From contig JAUCBJ010006860.1 in the NCBI GenBank assembly GCA_032718475.1, positions 1-40,360 on the forward strand: a stretch of DNA of 40,360 nt, written 5' to 3'. The notes below the pieces were generated by a model. It ran no database searches, was not told the DNA's origin, and was given only the letters and a program-made list of their open reading frames with translations. Positions 22,206 to 30,776 of this stretch are shown piece by piece. Numbering within the stretch: position 1 is the first letter of the stretch; each line of letters begins with the position of its first letter. A program made the position numbers and the translations under genes. The stretch is from Nemertoderma westbladi (taxonomy: Eukaryota > Xenacoelomorpha > Nemertodermatida > Nemertodermatidae).

Positions 22206-23028
22206 GTAGGTCCCTGTTCCATTGGTAGCAGACCATGGGTTTGTGGCGTTTGTTATGCCAACATTCACACCGCAATACGCAGACCATTCGTCGGACTGTA
22301 TCTTGGTTCCACCGGCGACATGTTTCTCCAAAATAGGATGGAGGGTGTCTGCATCACGATGCAAAACGTGGTAGAGGCGGATGTCGACTTTATTATCTGG
22401 CGTTTCCATACCAGTCCAAACACCCACGGCCCATCCACTGTCGTCCCATAATTAGATCGGGTGACGGAAAGTGGTCCCCACCAAGCAAACGACCTCGGTT
22501 GTTGGTGCTCCTCTTGCGTTTTCCCCGCAATAGCGTCTCGTCGATTTGGACGATATGTCCTGGTCCACCCATTGGCTCTGACTCCTCTTGATCGCGGTAC
22601 ATTAATTCTCTAATAAAATTGTACTAGTCGACAAGGGATCCATTGCCTTGCACCCCAACAATGTCGCCTAGCAACAGATGTGCAGTACGCATTCGAACTT
22701 CGAGAGCAAACGAATACGAGATGGCCAGAATCTGCCGAACCTCGAATCGACTCTTCTCAAACCACGTTCCAGAACGTGCAGTTTGCTTATCTGCTTGTGC
22801 TTATTAGCCTTGGAGCAACGCCAAACAAGCCGCATGAATCCCCTGTCTGCCTGTCCTTCAGCGTAATTTTAGCTTGCGCAGTACAACCCGGAAAAGAACA
22901 AAGACGTAGGGTTGGTTGCCCATTTTGTTGTAGAGTTCGGGGAGAAGCTCCACGCTTTGAGCAAACTCAATAGCGCGCTCCTCAGTCTCGATAAGTTTCC
23001 CAATCTCAATGAAATTTAATTCAGCCAT
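22201..23028 (-). pseudogene. Merlin (IS1595-like) transposase, N-terminal and catalytic part
   Basis: The start is at about 23028 (MAELNFIEIGKLIETEERAI), an N-terminal region like that of Merlin/ISXO2-type transposases. It is followed by a decayed, frameshifted stretch where the zinc ribbon would be, then SRFEVRQILAISYSFAL. The first catalytic Asp is in HIVQIDETLLRGKRK (about 22531-22560) and the second in IQSDEWSAYCGV (about 22273-22300). The frame then runs to 22201, where BEL-1 begins, and continues at 751 on the far side with the third catalytic residue. At least two frameshifts inside this part mean the copy was already dead or has decayed since. The transposase would have cut and pasted its own element, and the terminal repeats are not identified. 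Confidence 0.85.
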
Positions 23029-23568
23029 AGTCATGAGTACAGTATACAAACAGTAGGCCAGTAAGTAACAGTACAGCAGTAGGCCTAACAATACAGTACT
23101 GCTATACCGGTACCGGTAACAATTTTTATAAGTTTCTATCCGATTTCATGATTGTTTGGCTAGTGTCGTTCAAACGTACTAATACCCATGGAGCTACGGG
23201 TAGGACAGTACAGCAGTAGGAATAATCCCAAAGTCGGTGATTTTTGCGTAGGGCTGTGGCTGTAGGGCCTAAATCAGTAAATATTAGCTAGCTGCCTAGG
23301 CCACAAGTCCCTAAAAGGTGCCACCCTGCTCCATAGCGCGGGAAATTCAAATGATTGAAAGACATGTTATTTGTACTGGAAAGGGTGGCAGATCAGATCT
23401 GCCACTGCCACCTATATATTGGCGGTAAATTCAAATTTGTTTTAACATTGAATACATGAATAGAGTAAGACCAATCTGCCAATGTAATTCATTGAATTCA
23501 TTCATTGAATTCAATTATTTATTATCGGTTTAACTCACTCATCCGTTAACGTTGTTGATTTATCTATT

Positions 23569-23921
23569 CTGGGACTTCGAGCAGCACGTGAACAACTAAA
23601 CCAGCACGCTAACTACCGGTAGTCTGGGGCTTCGAGCACCATGTGAAACAACTAAACTGGCTGGTTACCTAGTCTGGGACTTTGAGCAGCACGTGAACAA
23701 CTAAACCAGCACGTTAACTTGTCTGGGGCTTCGAGCAGCACGTGAACAACTAAACTGGCTGGTTACCTAGTCTGGGACTCCGAGCAGCACGTGAACAACT
23801 AAACCTGCACGTTAACTAGTCTGGGACTTCGAGCAGCACGTGAAAAACTAAGCTGACTGGTTAACTAGTCTGGGATTTCGAGCAGCACGTATACAATTAT
23901 AAATGCTGCCTGGTTAACAAG
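23569..23921 (+). repeat. 49-bp subterminal tandem array with CACGTG
   Basis: About seven units begin CTGGGACTTCGAGCAGCACG and most contain the palindrome CACGTG. Two unit types alternate (CAGCACGTTAAC or TGGCTGGTTACC before the next unit), giving a 98-bp higher-order period. The right inverted repeat has only about two units (24405-24470). Confidence 0.85.
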
Positions 23922-24360
23922 TCTGGGACATGTCTGGGACAGATATAGCAGTATAGGCAGAAGCATTATACACATATTGTAATTACAGTAGGTCGGCCTA
24001 CCTGCGATATATTTTACTAAAACAATAAAATAGGACATGGGGTCTTATTCCCTCAGATACTCTTAGCATTTAGGGCCACTTTTGGCCACTGTTAGTACTC
24101 AGGCACTAAGGCCCATCAAAAAACAAAATACCAAATCGATTTTAGTGCTACATAACCCAACCCAACTACCACAAGAAAAATTGCACCAAACCATACAGTA
24201 ACTACAGGTTCCGGTAAGTATTGCACGAAAATATATTTTACTATATCAGTTCCCTGCTATATTGTTATAATTATTATGTTCTGATGTAATTATAACTGAT
24301 ACAAGCAAATAATAAATGTTCTTTACATTTTACTGATAGAAGTTAAGCCAAATCCCCCGA

Positions 24361-24385
24361 CCCCCCCCCCCCCCCCCCCCCCCCC
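24361..24385 (+). repeat. Homopolymer run C25
   Basis: Twenty-five C, interrupted only beyond its edges, at the inner border of the right inverted repeat of the Mutator-like element. Confidence 0.95.
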
Positions 24386-24720
24386 TCCTCAATTTGCAAT
24401 TTTGCTCGAAGTCCCAGACTAGTTAACCAGTCAGCTTAGTTGTTCACGTGCTGCTCGAAGTCCCAGAATAGATAAAACAACAACAATAACGGATGAGTGA
24501 GTTAACCGATAAGAAATAATTTATTCTGATTCAATGAATTACATTTAGTCTTACTCTATTCATGTATTCAATGTTAAAACAGATTTGAATTTACCGCCAA
24601 AATATAGGTAGCAGATCTGATCTGCCACCCTTTCCAGTACAAATTACATGACTTTCAATCATTTGAATTTACCGCGCTATGGAGCAGGGTGGCACCTTTT
24701 AGGGACTTGTTGCCTAGGCC

Positions 24721-25519
24721 AGATGCAAGATAGGCTACGAGTCAGTGCAAGTGCAAGTACCAAGGCCTACCAGTAAACAGTGAAATTTAAATTTAGCGTA
24801 TTTTAATGTTATCCATTAATCTGTCAGTCAAGAAAAGACATTAATTTGTCAGATCGAATATTAATGTATGTTTCGGTTCGGGGACGTAAACTTAAGTAAG
24901 AGCGTTGTGAAGGGGCTGTGATGTCGGAGGGGGTGGTGTAGCGTCTAGACTCATCTAATATACTGTAATGTAATCAATGCTATGCAAATGTGAGTATATT
25001 GCAGTAAAATGTGAATATAATCATACCCAAGCCATTTACGGCTGCAGCCCGACAGCCAATAGAAACAGGTCAGCTTTACTTTACTATAATGTTTCTCCTT
25101 ATGTTTGACCCACTATACTCACACTACTACTGGTTGACTCATGCTAAATAAATGTTCTGGAATGGATATTTACGACGCTGGCTCATGTTGATTAATGGCC
25201 CTCCTATTTTTAGGTCCGCGTAACGAGACCTCTAGTATTCACTCCGTTGTTTCTTTTTCCTTTACGCCTCAAATCGAGGTAAAATATATATTTCAAACAA
25301 AAACAGCACAAATAGTAAGTGATTAATGAGGAGCACGGAACAGTTACTAGAACGTAAGTCGTATCCTGTCCTTGGACTACTAAAGGGCGGTTAGTTCGGT
25401 ACCGATTGGAGCAGACCGGCAGATACAGGTGTGGGATGGTTCGTGAAACGGCCGGGAGGTGGCGCATATATGGTGGTGGAAACCGTGGTTGTTGCTCTGG
25501 CAACTACCGGTACGTGACG
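24721..25519. other. Intergenic DNA, no supported gene
   Basis: A 97-residue open frame (25210-25503, minus) has no recognisable motif or conserved-looking composition. I see no other structure. Confidence 0.5.
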
Positions 25520-25528
25520 GTTTCTTTG

Positions 25529-25741
25529 GGGTAGGTGTAAAACGCGGATCCGGATTCAAAAATTATCAATTAAGGGAAAAGAGCAGGTTACAGTTGCACG
25601 TTATTTTAACCAAAACAATAAACTACAGTCAATAGAACAGGTTATAGTTTTATTTTTGGGAGTTATAAAAATGTAAACAAAATCGACTTCCGTAATGACA
25701 ATGTTAAATGTAGAATCCGGATCCGCGTTTTACTCTGACCC
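25529..25741. mobile_element. 213-bp MITE with 9-bp target duplication
   Basis: The ends GGGTAGGTGTAAAACGCGG and its inverted counterpart GGGTCAGAGTAAAACGCGG lead into a perfect inverted 21-mer (GTAAAACGCGGATCCGGATTC, split here as GTAAAACGCG and GATCCGGATTC). GTTTCTTTG is present at both flanks (25520-25528 and 25742-25750). The 9-bp duplication again suggests a Mutator-like origin, but the terminal sequence differs from the larger element. Confidence 0.8.
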
Positions 25742-25750
25742 GTTTCTTTG

Positions 25751-26104
25751 TTTTGCCTGTAACCAGGTGACCGAGTGGAAAGCAGGACCCATCATGTAGT
25801 ATTCGATGATGAAGTTTCTCTCACGATCCGCGCGGAATTCACAGTACTGGGTAATCAAATCACATATTTTTCTAAAACGTCTTCAGTAAATGACTGTTGT
25901 TGAACTAAATAAAGGGACAATGTCGAAGAAGCTGATTTATGTAATCTAGTAGTCTTTTGATATAAGATTATTTAATTTTGTCGAGCTGTTTTAAACTCGG
26001 GAGTGAGAGAAGCGGGCAAAAATGGGGAGACAATAAAATGATAGAGGATATATTTTGATTTTAAACAAGAGAAAACCGGCCTTTATTTTTCTTAATTATG
26101 AATG
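25751..26104. other. Intergenic DNA, nothing recognised
   Basis: AT-rich with no open frame or repeat I can support. Confidence 0.4.
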
Positions 26105-26300
26105 AATAATATTTGATTGACGAAGACCGTCGAAAATCCGGATATAATTATTACAAAGTAGATCCTTAATAATATCAAAAGTTTTACCTTTTACTCCGAA
26201 GTTGTATAAGTCCCTGTTGACGAAGTCGAAGGACTTTTTAAAATTCACAAAAACCGCATATTTTTCTGTTGCGAGACCTTAGTAGATTGATTGCAAGGCG
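26105..26300 (-). pseudogene. Degraded LINE reverse transcriptase fragment
   Basis: The minus strand reads KYAVFVNFKKSFDFVNRDL followed by VKGKTFDIIKDLL, ending at a stop near 26105. This matches RT motif A and the helix after it in many non-LTR elements, where the usual form is F-V-D-F-x-K-A-F-D. Here the first catalytic Asp is Asn. Upstream similarity fades after about 40 residues through frame changes. It is unrelated at close range to the LINE at 6.2-10.4 kb. Confidence 0.6.
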
Positions 26301-26755
26301 ATATGTATGTCCGAGAGGAATCCTTCTATCCGGTGGAATTTGTAGTAAGATTGTTAGTAAGCCATTCAAGGAGGAGACAGTTCGTGCGTTAGTAGACGCG
26401 GACCTTTGCGCGATTTCGCGGTTGTTTACACTGGCATTATATCCCCATTGTTCCTCGACCATGGATATCACCCCACTATGATACAGTAATGATATGCAGA
26501 GCTGAGCTGATATCAGATGGACCGAGTCGTATGACAGTACTTTATATCACACCAATGACTTATATGAGTACACTTTATCTCCCAAACTTTATCACATAAA
26601 TTCTGTAACCTCTCAAATTCGGATAAAAGGGTAATAATTTATTTTATTTTATTTTATTAATATAATGGCAAGGTATTTAGGTATCATTGTAAATAAATAT
26701 TGAGATTTAAAAAAACAGAAATGCTAAACAAAAATTTCAAATCAAACTACAGCCT
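26301..26755. other. AT-rich intergenic DNA downstream of the acyl-CoA oxidase gene
   Basis: Contains a short (TTTTA)n repeat at about 26637-26659. Overlapping short open frames on both strands (26238-26481) show no protein-like features. Confidence 0.5.
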
Positions 26756-26761
26756 TTTATT
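26756..26761 (-). terminator. Candidate poly(A) signal AATAAA of the acyl-CoA oxidase gene
   Basis: AATAAA on the minus strand lies about 200 bases after the stop codon. Other AATAAA-like sites occur in the (TTTTA)n stretch near 26640, so which is used is not known. Confidence 0.4.
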
Positions 26762-26961
26762 ATGGGATAAGTAGAAAGTGATAAATCTCCCTCACAGAAG
26801 AATTATAAAAGTTACTGAGAATTACCAATTATTATAAATTGGACATTTAGTTATATAATTTATAAATAAAAGGAGCAAATAAATATATTATTATTGATAA
26901 ATTGTTCGTTAACAGTAGCACATCATCATTAGCTAAGTTAGCATTCAATTAGCCGTAGAAG

Positions 26962-28016
26962 CTAAAAGTCGATAACTTCGCCCTGATTGTCGTAATCGTT
27001 GTAGGCGATCCAATCGCGAGCGATGGGAGCCGAGAGCATCCAATCGGGAGTCCCGAAGGCGTCGGCGATAGCGAGGGACTGCGGCGCCATGTGGCGGCAC
27101 AGCCCCCGGACGGCCGGACCCACAGCGGACGCGGCCTCCGTCGTCAGGATACCCGAGCACATATAGTAAGCGAGGTCGCGTTCGATCGCGGCGAGCGCGT
27201 AGAGTTTATAGAGACGAGTTAATACGGGTTGGATGGCCGGATCCGCGCCGGAGACGCGATCGATGAAGGCGGCGCTGACCAGTCGCTCGGCGTAGCTGCG
27301 CGCCGCGTGTTGGACCTCGTCGCTGAGTCGGCACATCCAGGCGTCGTAGACCCCGGCGGCCCCCCCGACGGCCGACAGCGCGCCGCCTAACTCCATAAAC
27401 ACGGCGTCCTCCCGGCGTCGCAGGAGGTAATGAAGGAACTCAACCGAGTCGAAATCAGCGGCGGGGGCCGAACCGAAGTCCTCGGGTTCGAACACAGCCA
27501 ACCGCTCTTTAGCTACTTTTTGCATGAGAACGCTGTTGTCGCCTTCAGCCGTCATTGAGGCGTGCGTCAACCCTACGAATATACCGAAACGATTGGCCGA
27601 CAGGTAGCCCTGGCCGCCGCACCGCTCCCGACACACCGTAGCAACCTCCTCCCCGTGCCACGACACCAGCGGTTTAATCGCACAGCACATTGTGACTAGC
27701 TCGTTGTGCTCGTCCGTGCCGGCCGTCGCGTACCGGTCCTTCACGTAGTCGACCCCCACGTTCATGGCGACGGTGGCGGCTAGCAGCGGGAGCAGCGCGC
27801 GTTGCTGCAGCTCGTACCGGAGTATCGGGGTGTCCGACCGTCCGGTCGGTCCGACAGCCAGACGGGTCGCCGCGTATCGGAACGCGATGGCGAGCGCCGC
27901 CTTGGTGCAGCCCACCGACATACTCGCGATGCAGATACGGCCGGAGAGGAGCTGGTCGGCCACGGTGAGGAAGCGGCCCCGGTTGCTGGGGATGGAGGTG
28001 GTGAAACGGCCGTCGG
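26962..28016 (-). CDS. ACOX: Acyl-CoA oxidase exon 2
   Basis: Encodes residues 295-645, the C-terminal FAD-binding and dimerisation domains with the catalytic Glu. It is markedly GC-rich compared with exon 1 and with the AT-rich intron. It begins right after a CCC...ACAG acceptor at 28017-28044. Confidence 0.9.
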
Positions 28017-30378
28017 CTGTGGGGGGGGGGGGGGGGGGGGGGGGTAATATTTATTATTTCCCATCAAATCTATTACTTTTAAGTTAAAAAAATTGAATTA
28101 AAAAAAACTTACACCTTTCTACCCTTATTGCCTTATTTAGCCTTGCTGCACACAGGTCTGGTTGGTTGATAGTGTCTGGTACCGACCGGTACTAAGAAGG
28201 GGGATTTCTGAGTCGCTGATATTATTTCCGACGTTAATTTGAATTTTTGGCGGAATTTAGTCTGTCTGTCTGTCTGTCTGTTTGTCGGTCTTGCTTTTAA
28301 CGAAGAGACGGTCAGTAAGGTATCTCTATCGAGAACTACAAGATGCCGCTGATACGTAAGAGGTTTTATTTTTAAGATATCAAATTCTGAAAAAGATCAT
28401 TAGATTCTAATTATAAATAAAAAATCTCGATAAAGTAATGTCCGCATTTGCGAACAATGAAGTTATTATCCAATCCAGGAATGCAGCTAAATAACTATTT
28501 CTTTTACATAAATAATGTAACACATTTCCGTCCGACTTTTTAATCCGAAGTTTCAATGAATAATAAGAGTAACCGAGGAAATACGGAAGTAGGACAACAA
28601 CAAATTATTTTATTCTTAAATTGTTACTTTTTCGCTCAAAATTAGACCGAAATCGGGAGAAAAAGTTGCACTTTTTTCTATAGGGAGAAAAAGTAACCCA
28701 TAGGATTGCATTGCCTCGAGAATAATGAAAAAAAGTTATACTTTATTTCCCATGTAATAAATATTTATATTTTAGTGAAATATGTTGTTTTCTTTAAGAT
28801 ATTAACTTTTGAATTAGAAGTTTAACGTAACAAATTTATCGCAAATTTAAGGTAAATTCTGCACTAATTTCTAATTAAATAATACTAGCTACTACTGTAC
28901 TGGTACTGGTACTAGGCCTATATTAGCTATACTTCGTGGGTGAAGGTGATATTCGAGAACGGTAATCAAATAATTAAACCAACAATTTAATTAAACTAGT
29001 TAAATTTATATATAAAGTAAATTTTCTTCGGCCGTTAGGCCAGGGATTACCCACAAAGTCTGACGACTTATTTCCAGTGCGGTCCCCCCAGAACTTTACT
29101 CCCCAGAGGAAACTCCAGTACTCATTTAGCTACCGCTTAAGGAGAGATGGGCCCTGGCTGGTCCCTTTAAATCATTCGTGCCGAAACAAAAACTGCCCTG
29201 GCCCATGTGAGGATTGAACCCACGACCTACAGGAGATGTGAATTCAATGCAACCACTACACCAAGGTGGAACCTGGGTTATGATTAACAACGTAATTACT
29301 GTTCTAGAATAAATAATGCGAAATCAACAGAATAAAATTCTAGATCGTTGATTGGATAAATACTTTATGGGCATTAAAGTCTTTATTTTCCGCACTTTTG
29401 CGGATAATAAAGGAGGATATTTAAGGGAAAAAAATTAAGTTAACTTTTACTTTTCGTACTAATTAAATTAATTAATAAACTCTCAACAATCTTACCTTCC
29501 ACATCCGAGTATCTATTCAGTAGATTCTCCCTCGGCACCCGAACATTATCGAAGGATAACTTGGCGTTATCCACCCCATTGAGGGCCATCTTGTAGCCCA
29601 TATCCTGTACGAGGACTCCCTCAACGGGACCCAGACCGTCGTCCCGAATCCTCGCCAATATCCCGTGTATCCCATGGTTGGTTCCGCCCACCAACAGCTG
29701 CGCGAACACAACGCAATGCTTAGCGTGAACCGCCCCATTAGTGATCCAATACTTCTGGGCCACGGTGGTCGGAGTATTAATAATAAACTCGTCTGTCGTC
29801 CCATCGTACGTCGCAGTCGTCTCCATCTCGACGGCGTTGTTACCATAACCTAATTCCGTCAAACCGAAACATCCCACATCAGACAGACTGTCTATACCCG
29901 CTAGAAGGCGTTGGTGGTGTCGTTCGGTCCCCAGTTTCAACACGGTTCCGCCGAATAAGTTAAACTGGACTGTCATTTTGGTCGCCATTGATGCGTCAAT
30001 CACGGCAGCCATCTCGTGAGCGGCGAATATTCGCCACGGATTCTCTTTGAAGTCCAAAACGGAGATGAAGTCGTTATCACAAATGGACTTGAGCCGCTTC
30101 AGTGCGACCTCACGTTCTTCCACCAACGTAATGTTGTATTTGGGTACGAAGAGGGGATCTTTGGCGAACTGACGGAATCGATTCCGCATCTCGTGGTTGT
30201 CGTGGTCCAGGAATTCTGTGAGTTTTTCTGAGTTGAAGTCGGCCGCGGGCCATAGAGATCGGAGTTCACCCGGAGATTTGTATTGCGGTAGACGGCTAGT
30301 TGCGTGGAACTTCCGTTGACTTCGTTTCGAGATGACATTGCGGAGTTGCCGGTTAATTAAAACTACAGGTAAACCCAT
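26962..30378 (-). CDS. ACOX: Acyl-CoA oxidase, two exons, 645 residues
   Basis: Exon 1 is 29496-30378 and exon 2 is 26962-28016. The join is phase 1 and the total is 1938 bases including the TAG stop. The enzyme oxidises fatty acyl-CoA to trans-2-enoyl-CoA using FAD and oxygen, the first step of peroxisomal beta-oxidation. Residues about 150-260 hold the FAD/substrate region ([18 protein letters not shown], then [18 protein letters not shown]). Exon 2 has [17 protein letters not shown] and [10 protein letters not shown], whose Glu (about residue 452) matches the catalytic base of the family. Length fits the usual 650-700. The start at 30378 is the first ATG in the open frame and has A at -3 and G at +4. 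The C-terminus (GEVIDF) is not a PTS1 signal. The N-terminus is strongly basic. It resembles plant ACX2/3-like oxidases as much as vertebrate ACOX1, so the subtype is open. Confidence 0.92.
28017..28044 (-). other. 3' splice site with a C24 homopolymer as polypyrimidine tract
   Basis: On the minus strand twenty-four C are followed directly by ACAG and then coding sequence in frame with exon 1. Natural polypyrimidine tracts are usually mixed and U-rich, so a pure C run is unusual. Its length may be polymorphic. Confidence 0.85.
29010..29274 (-). mobile_element. tRNA-derived SINE, copy 2 (longer)
   Basis: The head begins AGGTTCCACCTTGG, with A box TGGTGTAGTGG (29253-29263) and B box GGTTCAATCCT (29210-29220). 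The body continues through GTTTCGGCACGAATG and a region absent from copy 1, ending CTAACGGCCGAAGAAAA plus an AT tail. It has the same orientation as the host gene and lies in its intron. Confidence 0.87.
29496..30378 (-). CDS. ACOX: Acyl-CoA oxidase exon 1
   Basis: Encodes residues 1-294: the basic N-terminal segment, the N-terminal alpha-helical domain and the beta domain that contacts FAD. It ends in GTGGAAG before the GTAAGA donor. No exon upstream is required because a good-context ATG is present, but a 5' untranslated exon cannot be excluded. Confidence 0.9.
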
Positions 30379-30544
30379 TATCCAATCGGATACAGTAATA
30401 CCAGAATACAGGTCAGTACTGAGCGGCAGGCAGGTACAGGTAGCTGGGTAGGCCTGCACTACAACAGTGCTACTACCGGTACTATATCCTGATATCTGTA
30501 GGCCTATATGCAGCAATACTGCAAACAAATACAATACAGCTACA

Positions 30545-30600
30545 GGGTAAATCTTTTCGACCTACGCGTAGGCCTACGCGTAGGTCGAAAAGATTTACCC
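30545..30600. repeat. Perfect 56-bp palindrome
   Basis: The arms GGGTAAATCTTTTCGA and TCGAAAAGATTTACCC enclose two tandem copies of CCTACGCGTAGG (30561-30572 and 30573-30584), each itself palindromic. There is no spacer and no mismatch. It starts 167 bp upstream of the acyl-CoA oxidase ATG. Confidence 0.95.
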
Positions 30601-30776
30601 CAGCTACACAGTTGACATACAGTATGTTAAATTATATTTGATATTGAATATAGAGGAAGGTTAATGACCTCATTTTGTCATCTAGGCATACAATATTGCT
30701 GTATTGTGCAAGAATGTTATCATGGCAGATTTTGATTTGATAAACAACCAGTTCCTGATTGGGGAATCGATAGATT

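Larger units (their letters stand above)
23303..24710. mobile_element. Non-autonomous Mutator-like element with long inverted repeats
   Basis: The left end ACAAGTCCCTAAAAGGTGCC is inverted at the right end (24691-24710), and the terminal inverted repeats extend for about 300 bp with small indels. A perfect 10-bp duplication TGCCTAGGCC flanks the element (23293-23302 and 24711-24720). Long repeats with a 9-10 bp duplication are typical of the Mutator superfamily. No transposase is encoded. The interior has a 49-bp tandem array, AT-rich DNA and a run of 25 C. Confidence 0.85.
28017..29495 (-). other. Intron of the acyl-CoA oxidase gene
   Basis: The donor GTAAGA follows exon 1 at 29495 and the acceptor is ACAG at 28017-28020. 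It is a 1479-bp AT-rich intron, phase 1, containing a SINE (29010-29274), a short CTGT repeat (about 28261-28281) and a C24 tract. No other gene is seen in it. Confidence 0.9.

Noticed and set aside
25210-25503. 97-residue minus-strand open frame as a gene
   Set aside because: No motif, no neighbour support and low-complexity composition. Length is within chance.
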